Both the position numbers and the translations under genes were made by a program. Below are positions 11,001 through 20,312 of a DNA stretch of 64,000 bases, in pieces. Source of the DNA: Malaya genurostris (Eukaryota; Arthropoda; Insecta; Diptera; Culicidae). The stretch's first letter is position 1; each line of letters opens with the position of its first letter. Below the pieces are notes generated by a model, which worked only from the letters and a program-made list of their open reading frames with translations, ran no database searches and was not told the origin of the DNA. The DNA is taken from NCBI RefSeq assembly GCF_030247185.1, contig NC_080572.1, positions 7,457,007 to 7,521,006 on the forward strand, in the 5' to 3' direction.

Positions 11001-11734
11001 CAATTATTCCGAAAATATCGACAAAGGCATGGTTCAGGGGACTGGATGTGAGTAGAGATTTCATTCGTGTGATGTCCAGACTCATGTCCAATCACTACAC
11101 GTTAGATGCACATCTCCTTCGAATTGGGCTCTCCGAGACTAATCATTGTGCTTGTGGCGAAGGTTATCGAGATATTGATCATGTCGTTTGGACATGCGTG
11201 GAGTATCGTGATGTCAGATCTCAACTAATAAATTCTTTGCGTACCCAAGGTAGACTATCCAATATCCCAGTTCGAGACATTCTTGCTTGTCGTGACCTTT
11301 CATACATGAAACTTATTTATCATTTCATAAAGAAAACTGGAGTTTCAATTTAATAAAGGCCCCTTTCAAGACTTAGTTCTGATCCCAGCTGCGTCCATGA
11401 GTTCAACCAATAGCTAAATTAGAATAAAAATAATGTAATGATACATACAAACTCGAAACAGTTTATGAAATTATTAACAAAATGTCTGAAAATAACAGCT
11501 TATTTTATAATTTATAGAAGTTAATCGTTTGGTTCAAATAATATTTCTGAGTAGATTTCATAATTAATGACGAGTTACCTAAGATGATATTTAAGTAATA
11601 AGAGAATATGTTTTAATAAATGCAAAACGTTGTGACTATGTTAGAATTAAATTAGGATAAGAATATTATGTAAAAGTGATGCTACGGCGAAGAAAAACTT
11701 ATGTAAACTGCCTTAAGAAATAAACGTATTTATG
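8074..11734 (+). mobile_element. I-type non-LTR retrotransposon, 5'-truncated (copy 1)
   Basis: A 3.66-kb insertion bounded by a perfect 12-bp target duplication. It starts inside the endonuclease domain of ORF2, so ORF1 and the 5'UTR are missing, as expected from incomplete target-primed reverse transcription. The 3'UTR (11354-11734) carries an AAATAAACG polyadenylation-like signal close to the end. A second copy lies at 46755-48690 and a 3'UTR-only relative at 35216-35575. The long uninterrupted frame and the intact duplication suggest a young insertion. Assignment to the I/LOA group rests on the EN-RT-RNase H-CCHC order. Confidence 0.92.
8075..11353 (+). CDS. ORF2 polyprotein (EN C-part, RT, RNase H, CCHC) of an I-type element, N-terminally truncated
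   Basis: Drives retrotransposition: the endonuclease nicks target DNA, RT copies the element RNA and RNase H removes RNA from the hybrid. The frame is open from the element's first bases, which encode a GDLNSH endonuclease motif, so the ATG at 8105 is only an internal methionine. Numbering from that ATG (1082 aa), the endonuclease ends with SDHLPI (about residue 68). The RT spans roughly 300-600, with a LPQGSCLSPLL motif and a catalytic LADDG box in place of the usual F/YADD. RNase H runs from about 798 (FYTDGS, IAELAA, LFTDSLSA, NERAD; the DEDD residues are all present). A CxC-x8-H-x4-C knuckle lies near the C-terminus. There are no internal stops or frameshifts. The complete N-terminal half of the endonuclease is absent. 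Confidence 0.92.
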   Translation: MLGDLNSHGIMWGSVYNDSRSSLIQNICDNFSMTVLNMGSMTRIPRPPARPSALDLSLCSTSIRLDCTWKILPDLHGSDHLPIIISISSSNCIATSASIPYDLTKNIDWIKYQSSISSILNSMEELPPLEEYDFLICSILEAAEQSQTKRFPGPTTNRRPPNPWWDKECSEAKLAKQNACKTFLKRGGGTPQNFEKLMVLETKYKSILRAKKCSYWRHFVEGLSRDTSMSTLWNTARRMRNRNVGNESDEYSNRWIFDFARKVCPDSVPTQSIIRESPPNNGFINNPFSMMEFSIALLSCNNNAPGLDRIKFNLVKNLPNLAKRRLLELFNKFLEQNIVPPDWRQVKVIAIQKPGKPASNHNSYRPIAMLSCIRKLFEKIILRRLDTWVETNGLLSDTQFGFRRNKGTNDCLALLSSDIQIAFVQKQQMASVFLDIKGAFDSVSIDVLSDKLLKNGLPAVINNYLHNLLSEKHMHFSHGDLATLRNSYMGLPQGSCLSPLLYNFYVNDIDSCLVTPCTLRQLADDGVVSVTGPKAIDLHKPLQDTLDNLSDWAVHLGIEFSAEKTELVVFSRKHDPAQLQLHMMGRMIQQVLTFKYLGVWFDSKCTWGGHIRFLITKCQQRVNFLRTITGSWWGAHPEDLIKLYQTTILSVMEYGCVCFRSAANSHIIKLERIQYRCLRIALGCMHSTHTMSLEVLAGVLPLKDRFWELSSRLLIRCEVLNPMVINNFERLVELRSQTKFMTVYFNHMSQEINPSRYIPIRVSLLNVPDSTLFFDTSMQREVRGIPDHLRSTEIPKIFSSKFRHIDSEKMFYTDGSRIEEATGFGMFNNNVSASFRLQEPASVYIAELAAVHYSLSVIVTLIPNHYFLFTDSLSAIEAIRSNMTGKTEPFFLGKIKQCLNDILNNNYLITIVWVPAHCSIPGNERADILAKRGAIEGEIYERPIAFNEFYSSSRQRTLASWQASWDKDDLGRWMHSIIPKISTKAWFRGLDVSRDFIRVMSRLMSNHYTLDAHLLRIGLSETNHCACGEGYRDIDHVVWTCVEYRDVRSQLINSLRTQGRLSNIPVRDILACRDLSYMKLIYHFIKKTGVSI

Positions 11735-11746
11735 AAGGTTCCTGAA
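11735..11746. repeat. 12-bp target site duplication, right, of I-type copy 1
   Basis: Exact repeat of 8062-8073. After it the interrupted dispersed repeat resumes with a TTTGGATCCGACTTCTGAT phrase. Confidence 0.9.
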
Positions 11747-12095
11747 TTATGTTTGGATCCGACTTCTGATTGCGGAACCAAAAGATGATATGTGAAATAA
11801 AAAATTCAAATTAAAGGACTTATAGTCCCATACAATATTGGTTAATTTTATCCGATTCTGGAATTACAGGATGATGAGTTTTTTTAATTCATACAGATAT
11901 AGAAGATGCAAATTGTTTGACGTATTTATTTATGACTATACGAATAATTTTGAGTTATGCTAGTTCCTGAATACCGAGAACTAAATACCTGAATCATGAG
12001 AACTAAATCACCGGAGAATATACACAAAATACATGCGGATTAATAAAAAAAAAAAGGTATCATCTCACTGCTAGGTGGATTAATCACGTTTTTTA
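11747..12095 (+). repeat. composite dispersed repeat, copy A, 3' part
   Basis: Continues the repeat cut at 8073. It aligns with 32690-33650, for example at GGACTTATAGTCCCATACAA, ATGCTAGTTCCTGAATACC and the terminal ATCTCACTGCTAGGTGG phrase. It is shorter than copy B because of internal deletions. Confidence 0.75.
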
Positions 12096-12300
12096 GATTA
12101 GCATCACTCTTCTCATACAAATAAGCAACGCAAATGTCAAGCGCTTGGTTGGAAAAATGATGCCTACTATGTGATATAAACAGTGAAAAATGTTTAGTGT
12201 CACGAATTAATTAATAAAAAGATAAAAAATGTTTTTATGAGACTGTTTTGAAGAAAGAGAAAGGCACACACTAGGTGGATCAAGAAGGGGTTCTTAATTT
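12096..12300 (+). repeat. short dispersed repeat ending in an ACTAGGTGGAT phrase
   Basis: Starts at AGATTAGCATCAC, directly abutting the previous repeat, and ends with GAAAGGCACACACTAGG. It matches 31508-31760 over its whole length. Non-coding. Confidence 0.65.
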
Positions 12301-12479
12301 AAATCTACAATCATGCGTAATAAGATACTGCTGACATGGAATTAAACTATGACTTAATTTATTTTTATAAAAACTAAAAACTTTTTATCCATTCTATATC
12401 GGCTAATCTAAAGATCATCGACTAAGGCACAAATGTTTAAATTTTGACTAGTTTTTAAAAAAGTCTAAGATTTAATATT

Positions 12480-12551
12480 CACGTTTCGTCTTCGACTCGT
12501 CAGTGTTTGAGTAGTTGGTGCACTTAACAGTTTAACCGCTAAGCAGACGTA
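12480..12551 (-). ncRNA. hammerhead ribozyme-like motif (diverged)
   Basis: On the minus strand the order is stem III, GUC cleavage triplet (12548-12546), stem I, CUGACGAG (12503-12496), and stem II GUC-GAA-GAC closed over a three-base loop. Then follow GAAA (12487-12484) and CGUG, which pairs back to UACG with one wobble. All core bases of a type III hammerhead are present. Stem I is weaker than in the 24383-24480 motif: short UG/CA, UAG/CUA and GGU/ACC helices with internal loops. Phrases shared with that motif (ACGTCTGCTTAGCGG, GACGAAACGT) indicate common origin. Self-cleavage is an inference. Confidence 0.6.
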
Positions 12552-12972
12552 CAAGTTCTCTACTGGAGTTCCACAATTTTACCGAAGCGAAATGTCTGTT
12601 CTGATGTCTCGGACGAAGCCTAAACATAACCGTGCATCTTTTTTCTATTATATCGTTTATTTATACCCGGCTTCTGTGCATCTTAGTACAAAACGATTAC
12701 ACCAAGGTCTCAATTTGCGTGCCTTATATATGTATATATCGATATTGCAAAAATTTTAGTAGAGTAGAATAAGTAGTTGTATACACATTATTATGAAGCA
12801 AAAAACAAAAATGAACATAATCTAATAATAATTTTCTAATTCGAGATTATATCAAGATATTTCATAGCCTTTTTCATAGTTTTATCTGTGTCAACTGAGT
12901 ATTACAGAAAACGTCATAACTGTAAAATGACTATTCGAAAAATGACAATCCGAATTTATCGGATTCGTCATA
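12552..12972. other. no gene seen
   Basis: AT-rich DNA between the hammerhead-like motif and the DD37D transposon. I see no element ends or coding frame. Confidence 0.5.
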
Positions 12973-12974
12973 TA

Positions 12975-14286
12975 CAAGGTGAGATGAAAAAACTGCAACC
13001 AACTTCAGACTGCTGTCATTTCTAAACCGCTCGTCCCACAGCTGTCAGATTTATTCTAGTGACAGCTCATTATATTATTTACAAGCGCACAAAAGCATTT
13101 TGGTGGGAATTTTTCAGAAAAAAAGTTATTTGTGATGGAATTCAAGTGTGATAGTGTGATTGCTTTGCATTTGGCTGGAAAACCACAAGTGGCTATCGTT
13201 AGAGCCCTCCAGCATTTAAAAGTGAATAAATCTTTTGTGTCTCGTACCATCGCTCGTTACCGTGATACTGGTAGCGTAGCCCGATGTCAAGGAAGTGGAC
13301 GAAAAAAAACAGCAACATCGGCAGAAATGGTTCGAAAAGTGAAGAAGCGAATTGAACGAAATCCGCGTCGCAGTGGCCGAAAAATGGCTCGTGAGCTGAA
13401 CATATCGCAATATGCCATTCGGCAAATATTGAAAAATGAGCTTGGACTAAAGCCATTGAAGTTCCAAAAAGTGCAAGATCTTACTGATGCGCAAAAAAAA
13501 GTTAGACTCGAAAAAGCTAAAGAGTTGCTTCGCTTGGCCGAAAGTGGTGAACTGCCGAATTTGGTTTTCTCCGATGAGAAACAATTCGTTATCCAGCAGT
13601 TTGTAAACAAACAAAATGATCGTGTTTACTTGCCAGAGAGGTCAGCTGAAAATTTGCAACTTCGGTTGGCCACCAGAACTCAAAAGCCGGCCATGGTGAT
13701 GGTGTGGGCCGCCATAACAGCCGATGGTCGCTCGCCGCTCGTATTCATCGACCGTGGGGTCAAAATAAATGCGCAAATCTATCGCGAAAATATTTTGGAG
13801 GGAGTTCTGAAGCCCTGGGCACGCAAACATTTCGGCCGCAGACCTTGGACATTCCAACAGGACTCAGCACCATCGCACTCAGCACGCGCCACCCAAGAAT
13901 GGTTAAGAAATGAGGTTCCTCGCTTCATTTCCACCGCACAATGGCCACCAAAATCTCCGGATGCCAATCCGTTGGACTATTGTGCCTGGGGTATTTTGGA
14001 AAGCAAGGTTGGCACTAAAAAATACCAAAGTGTCGATCATCTCAAGCAAGCGCTTCGCCGAGAATGGGACAAAATACCGCAGAGCCACTTTCGGGTAGCG
14101 TGTGATGGTTTCATTGGCCGTTTGAAGGCCATAGTTCGTGCCAAAGGTGGCCAATTCGAACAAATCTAAACCGATTCTCAAATTTGATGTTATTTCCGAC
14201 ATTTTTTGCTTTCATTCAATAAAATTTAAAAAAAAATGAAAAAATTATGGCGTTTTACTTTGTTGCAGTTTTTTCATCTCACCTTG
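12975..14286 (+). mobile_element. complete DD37D (maT-like) Tc1/mariner-superfamily transposon
   Basis: A 1,312-bp element with 25-bp perfect terminal inverted repeats at 12975-12999 and 14262-14286 (outer bases CAAGGTGAGATG), flanked by TA on both sides (12973-12974 and 14287-14288). It holds a single intact transposase gene in the same orientation as the left end. Structure and size fit a potentially autonomous Tc1/mariner-type element. It moves by cut-and-paste into TA dinucleotides. Confidence 0.95.
13135..14169 (+). CDS. DD37D (maT-like) transposase, intact, 344 aa
   Basis: Binds the terminal inverted repeats and catalyses excision and reinsertion at TA. I take the ATG at 13135 as start because it is the first methionine in the open frame. 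Residues ~1-110 look like a paired helix-turn-helix DNA-binding region with a basic GSGRKK linker. The catalytic domain has D147 (FSDEK), D243 (QQDSAPSH) and D281 (NPLDY), with 37 residues between the last two aspartates: a DD37D triad, which defines the maT group. There are no stops or frameshifts across 344 codons, the usual length for the family. The protein could therefore still be functional. A related, rearranged fragment lies at 63.6 kb. Confidence 0.93.
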   Translation: MEFKCDSVIALHLAGKPQVAIVRALQHLKVNKSFVSRTIARYRDTGSVARCQGSGRKKTATSAEMVRKVKKRIERNPRRSGRKMARELNISQYAIRQILKNELGLKPLKFQKVQDLTDAQKKVRLEKAKELLRLAESGELPNLVFSDEKQFVIQQFVNKQNDRVYLPERSAENLQLRLATRTQKPAMVMVWAAITADGRSPLVFIDRGVKINAQIYRENILEGVLKPWARKHFGRRPWTFQQDSAPSHSARATQEWLRNEVPRFISTAQWPPKSPDANPLDYCAWGILESKVGTKKYQSVDHLKQALRREWDKIPQSHFRVACDGFIGRLKAIVRAKGGQFEQI

Positions 14287-14288
14287 TA

Positions 14289-16814
14289 CTGCCTGTGCTG
14301 AGCTATGATTACGACGACAATGAGAGGTGTAAGATTCGTGCCTGTTTTGAAAAATGTATTCCTGTCAACCGAGCTACCGTCATTTCCCGGCAACGCTGTA
14401 CTACGTGACAATTTAATATCGTTCGATAAAGTACGTATGAGCCATCAATGGATTGCCGAGAGAGAGAGGTGGGTCGGTGGTGATCGAACAGGTGTTACTA
14501 CGCCGTAAAATTCGAGGTGTAACGAGTTTTCTTTTACTAAATGATTTTAGAATCAGATGATTGAGCACAGATAACGTAATTTTACGTTTGACTTTACGAA
14601 TAATGGCATTCTTGTAAAATCCAGTCATTAGACCAATTAGATATTCATAATTGGTGGCATATCACGTAATTTATAATAATCCAAATTTGTAGCTATAAAG
14701 TTTCCATACGGAACAACTTTTTTTAATGTTTCAATTGTGAATAATTATTTCATTACTGAACGTTTATTTGAACTGTGCATCAATTTAGCTGTCAATTTTA
14801 GCAGGGATCAAGAACTATCATTCAGATCAGCTAATTAAAAAAATGTATATATCATATGATAATTAAACAGAAAAAGGCTGTTTGATCATAATAAACGCAA
14901 TCCAGCAAAAAAAAGTTGAACATGTTTAAATTTTTATTTTAGTAAAAGCTCGCAATTTTTTTGGGATTTGACTTTTAAACAGAATATTATTTCATTCATC
15001 AGCTTTAAAAATAAGTGTAACTAAAACATAAAGCTGTAATATTCCGTAGCTGCAGTCCTATAGTCTACTATGCTTACACACTCACATCATCATACTCAAA
15101 ATCAGTGTAGCTAATATGTAACTCAGAATATCTTAAAATTTAAATCGATTATTCAACCGAAATTCCACTAAAATGAGTGCAACATTGATAGTAACTTAGC
15201 TTAGGGATGGGTAAGAAATGTCAAATATTCGAATCAATTGTTTTTCTATAAGTTAGATTTCTAGGTATCTCGCAGGACAAAATAAATAAATGAGTTTTCT
15301 GACGTTTGGAAAAATTGAGAATTTCGTAAACTGACTTAACAAATGAAAAATAACTTGCAGTAACACATCGTCGCTAAACTCGAAACCGTGCTGAACTAAA
15401 CTCTCATGACTATAAATGCCCTGCTGTTGGACTGTCTCACTTAAATCAACTTCCACCATATTTACTGATTCAAGTTTCATCACAGTGAGGAAATTATGGC
15501 GTGTTAGTCTTTACCTCATGAGATAAGGAAATATATTATTTATTTTTCGCTCGCATCAACACAAATTCCTTTTCGTCATTTTTTTTCCTGTCAGGCTGGC
15601 AACCGATGAATACCAACCGATGAAACTACCGCTGATCTGTTCCTCGCCCCTCAAGCTGACTACAGTCCAACGTTACTTGGTACTTTATGAATGCGGGAAA
15701 TAAAGATTTGCACATGAAAATGACTTTTTTATCTTGACAATATGAAACATGATGGGAAGAACATCACTGCTGAAATGCAGCGGCACGTTTGTTTTGATCA
15801 AGACACCTAAGTGAACTGGGGTCCATCACTTCATTTTGCAGATAACTCGAACTACAATCAACGAATTGCAATAAAATTGAAGTCGATGTGTTGCATTGGC
15901 ATCCGTTTCCTTGCGCGGAAAATTATTGTTCGAAAGGATGACAATACACGTCTGGGATGACGATGTAAAGAGGAGCTTACATTGATTTTCGAAAAGAAAA
16001 ACGAATGACATACACGTTAAAAAACTTCTTTATTCAATATTATACGAAAAATTTCCTCTACTTTAATGCAGATGTAATAAACAATAAAATTTCTGGCACA
16101 CCCTGAGGTCATAAAACGCATTCAAACCAATACACATAAAATCCTATTTAAAAAACAGAGAAAAGTATGCTTCAATGCAAACGACCAACGGCTGGATGAC
16201 GCAATCGTTCTTGGTTGAAGCGAAACTCGCACTGCTTCCTGTGCGGATTGATGCAATACTGAAGCAATTTTCTTTAAAAGAAGGGATTTCTTTTCACGTG
16301 ATTTCGTTTGCAGCTTTTTCACAAAGGAGCGGTCCTAACAGCTCGCAATTAGCAACATACCGTCTTTTGATGTTGATTATTTCATTTAGTAAAATTCTTT
16401 TGTGTATGTAGTGTTCTTTTAATTAACTCTTTTTCGTATCATCGCTAAACAGCAAACATTATGAATTCTATTCGCTCGTCGTCATATGATGCAATTCATG
16501 AAAACTTAGTTCTTAAAATCACCGGATATTATAAGAATGACTTAAATCTTAAATCTCAGAGCTCACGATAAAAATGTATCATTTTTGATATACAAATATG
16601 TCGGTCTCGGATGACATAAATTCACACAACTTTTTGTTAGTGTGTACTTGTTCCTTTCCTTACTTTATGACTGGCTGAACTGATCCTTGTTCTTATTTGT
16701 TAATTCAGAAATAAATCACACTATTTATGTGTCCTGACTTCGAGAGTGACCAGCTTGTCCGTACCAAACTTAGACGGACTGTACGCAATGTTCAGTTGCA
16801 GTGAGCGACTTATT
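14289..16814. other. no gene seen
   Basis: AT-rich sequence without recognised elements. Scattered open frames of 60-78 codons (for example 15253-15483 and 16175-16411) show no domain. Confidence 0.45.
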
Positions 16815-16961
16815 ATGACTTATTATAAGATAGGAGTGCTTGTTTTCCTTCTTTTCGCACCCCATACATATGTCAGTTCAACCAGTCATAAAGATAGGAG
16901 CACAAATAAACCACTCTCCAATAGGTCCGGCGGCACTAGGCTGGATGTACCAGATGAGTAG
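16815..16961 (+). CDS. candidate small secreted peptide or first exon, 48 codons
   Basis: The ATG at 16815 opens a 48-codon frame. Its first ~20 residues (MTYYKIGVLVFLLFAP) look like a signal peptide, followed by a hydrophilic Ser/Lys/Arg-rich tail. It ends at TAG (16959-16961). No family is recognised, no clear splice donor is seen, and short hydrophobic frames occur by chance in AT-rich DNA. Confidence 0.15.
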   Translation: MTYYKIGVLVFLLFAPHTYVSSTSHKDRSTNKPLSNRSGGTRLDVPDE

Positions 16962-17940
16962 TTCGTGATACGGCAACAGTGAGAACTCTCGCTTTTTTTC
17001 TGTGCCCAACGCCCCTGTTTTACTGATTACATGGAGCGGTTTGTTTGAGGAAGGTTATCGGCCATGCGGTTCGGTTCGAACCTTCAATATTTGAAAACGG
17101 ACCCAAACCAACCACTCGTTCTTAAGTCTGTCCGGCGTTCCAATTTGGCCCGTACACAAACAGAACCGTTATCAACAATGTTATATCAGTATCGCGCGAG
17201 AAAGACCGAGAAAATGTAAAGTCGAGAGTGGAATAAAATGACTGCCGATAAGAAATGTCAACTCTAGCGCATAATGGTAATAATTATCAAACAGCGGTGG
17301 AAGAGACGTGAGAATAAAAGTGGGGAAATACTTTTCGTTTTCTTATCTTTAAGTTCAACATTTGACAAGCCTCTACTAGAAATTTTCCAGTAGACGATTC
17401 CATGTAAGCCACAGCTAAATTGTAAACTGTTAAAGATCGTAAAAGGCTTCAAATTAACACGGTCAGTTTAACCATTGGATCTTTTGATTTTGTGTGGTTT
17501 GACACTTTATCCAGAGCTGAGCTAACATTTTCTAGAAATAATGCGCTTCAATTCGTCATATACAATCAGCCGATTGAATTTTTTTCTGACATTCGTTAAC
17601 AACTTTCTGTTAACGTCTACGACCCCAATCCAGTGTCCAGGCCTTATCTCAGCTCAGCTTATCGCTGATAAGAAAACGTTCTCTTTACTTGATTTTATTT
17701 TTTCATGTCTTATCTGCTGCCAATGGACAGTATATTCTTTTTGAACCAATACAATCCTGAGCTACGCGAAGTAAAAAAGCCTAATTACGCGAAGTAAAAT
17801 AGCCTAATTTAATTCTTTCCTTATCGATCTTTTACTCAACTCTCCTCGATCTTCCAAAAAGTTTGATAATGACAGATGATTTATTGTATGCCATTTAAGA
17901 GAGAGTTAATTATGGGAAGATGACTTTCTGAATCTATGCA
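16962..17940. other. no gene seen
   Basis: No supported feature before the SINE remnant that begins near 17941. Confidence 0.45.
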
Positions 17941-17979
17941 TAAGATTGATAATCGAACACAGATAAACTGAAGTGCAAT
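17941..17979 (-). repeat. tRNA-headed SINE, B-box half, left of the Jockey insertion
   Basis: On the minus strand this reads ATTGCACTTCAGT followed by GTGTTCGATTATC (17960-17948), a good RNA polymerase III B-box (consensus GGTTCGANTCC). The matching A-box half lies at 22103-22150, on the other side of the 4.1-kb Jockey element. The last 13 bp (17967-17979) are the target duplication. Confidence 0.7.
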
Positions 17980-18209
17980 TTTTTAAAAAAAAACTATTTA
18001 TTGGAATATGAGTTGAAATTAAATTACTAGGGTTTAAATTGGGTGTTCAGCCACAAGTGGTGACTTTTCAGCCATATTATATATATGATTTGGTTGTTAC
18101 CATGAAGACATCATTTGCTTCCGCAATTCTGAGATTTTTGTGTAGGGAAAATTCTAAACCTACTTGTATTGTGTAATGGGGAAGAGGAACTGATATACTA
18201 ACTTACTAA

Positions 18210-18995
18210 CTAATACAGAGAGCGAATCGATTCAATTGAAGATTGCATCGATTTTTGTCGGAATTTGCTTATAATATTATGTGACATTACATCTAATGGT
18301 TCTATATTGGTGAGTCTGTGTAACTCATTTGTACTAAACCAGGGAGGACGCTTCAAAATCATTTTCAGAGTTTTATTCTGAATCCTTTGAAGCGTTTTCT
18401 TCCTGGTGGAACAACAACTTGACCAAATTGGTACTGCAAAAAGCATGGCTGGTCTGAAAATTTGTTTATAAATTAACAATTTGTTTTTTAGACAGAGCTT
18501 AGAATTTCTGTTTATAAGAGGATATAAACATTTAATATATTTATTATACTTGGCCTGGATTCCTTCAATGTGATCCTTGAAAGTGAGTTTTTTGTCATAC
18601 GTTAAACCTAAGTATTTAGCTTGATCAGACCATGTCAATTCCAAGCCATTCAATTTGAGAATGTGATTATTGTTTGGTTTAAGAAAAGAAGCTCTTGGCT
18701 TATGAGGAAATATAATTAATTGCGTTTTTGCTGCATTTGGTTTAATTTTCCAGTTTGACAGATAATCACTGAAAATATTTAAACTTCTTTGTAGGCGACT
18801 GCAGATCTTTCTTAGATTTCTACCTGTGGCTAACAGACTTGTGTCGTCACAGAATAACGATTTCTGACAACCAACGGGTAGATTTGGAAGATCAGAAGTG
18901 AAAATATTATACAAGATTGGACCCTGCGGAACACCGGCTCGTACGGGTAGCAATACAGATTTACAATTCTGATAGCTAACCTGAAGAGTACGATC
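18210..18995 (-). pseudogene. Jockey-type ORF2, 3' part (second half of RT)
   Basis: The frame reads YLTDR (near 18993), then RAGVPQGPIL, then the catalytic FCDD (near 18870), then thumb-like sequence and WSSCCSTRKKTLQRIQNKTL to a stop at 18210. The methionine-like beginning at 18953 is a TTG codon inside the RT, not a start. It should be continuous with the 19026-20312 frame, but roughly 170-200 residues of RT fingers/palm are missing between them (my estimate from related elements). Without them the polymerase cannot work. Confidence 0.88.
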
Positions 18996-19025
18996 AGTTA
19001 AATAATTTCATCAAAATTCGTCTTG

Positions 19026-20312
19026 TTATAACACTTGGGTTGAAATATGCTCATATTTCAGTGAGACTTCATTTTCAATAGGACTCACAACGTTCAAATT
19101 AAAATTGTGTACACTCTCGAACTGCTGAGCAAGTTTTTGAGCTTTTTCGCCATTTGTAAGAAGTATTTGATTTCCTTCCTTGAGAGCAGGAATTGGTTTC
19201 TGAGGTTTCTTCTTAAGAACCTTAGAAAGTTTCCAGAAAGGTTTAGAATATGGTTTAATTTGTTCAACTGCTTTAGCGAAATTTTCATTTCGCAAAAGAG
19301 TAAATCTATGTTTAATTTCTTTTTGTAAATCCTTAATTATGATTTTCATAGCAGGATCACGAGAACGTTGATATTGTCGTCGACGAACATTCTTCAACCG
19401 AATGAGCAGTTGAAGATTGTCATCGATGATAGGAGAATTGAATTTAGTTTGAGCTTTGGGAACTGAAAGATTTCTAGCTTCGATAATATAATGATTCAAA
19501 TTATCAATTGCTGTGTCGATGTCCGCAGAATTTTCTAAAATAGTTTCATGATCCACGTGATTTTCAATGTGAGATCTGTAATCCAACCAATTAGCTCTAT
19601 GATAGTTGAATATAGAACTAATTGGATTAATTATAGCTTCGTTGGAAAGTCTGAATGTTACAGGAAGATGATCTGAGTCAAAGTCAGCATGTGTAATCGG
19701 TTCACTACAAATGTGACTTTGATCTGTTAGAACCAGATCAATTGTAGACGGGTTTTTCACGGAAGAGAAACAAGTAGGATTACTGGGATGAAGAACTGTG
19801 AAGTAACCAGCTGAGAGTTGATTATGAAGTATTTTACCATCACTGTTATTTTGCCTACAATTCCACAGGACATGGTTAGCATTTAAGTCCCCTATTACGA
19901 AAAAAATCGGTCGATATCTTGTGAGTTTTTGCAAATCGCCTTTAAAGAAATTTAATTGTTCGCCGATGCATTGGAATGGCAAATATGCTCCAGCGATGAA
20001 ATGAATTCCATGAATGGTTTCAACTTCGATTCCCAAGCTTTCAATAACTTTAGTATTGAAAGAAGGTAAAATTCGATGTTTAATTTGCCGTTGGACAAAA
20101 ATGGCAACTCCACCATCCATTCCAGTAAACCTGTCAAATCGATGAACCACATAATGTGGATTACTTTTCAATTTTACATTTGGTTTAAGAAAAGTTTCTG
20201 TCACAATGGCAATATGAATTTTGTGAACTTTGAGAAAATTATAAAATTCATCTTCACTCGATTTCAAAGATCGAGCATTCCAATTTAAAATATTCAAATA
20301 ATTATTTAACAT
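19026..20312 (-). pseudogene. Jockey-type ORF2, 5' part (AP endonuclease and pre-RT linker)
   Basis: The apurinic-like endonuclease that nicks target DNA for priming. From the ATG at 20312: NWNARSL near the start, ETFL, GGVAIFV, GDLNANH (about residue 142), STIDLVLTDQS and SDHLPV (about 217). A basic linker follows, ending just after SPIENEV. The frame stops at 19026, where the RT should begin, because the following RT segment is deleted. The preceding GTG at 20315 is not a plausible start. The ATG overlaps the end of gag by 11 nt, a normal Jockey-type arrangement. Confidence 0.9.
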
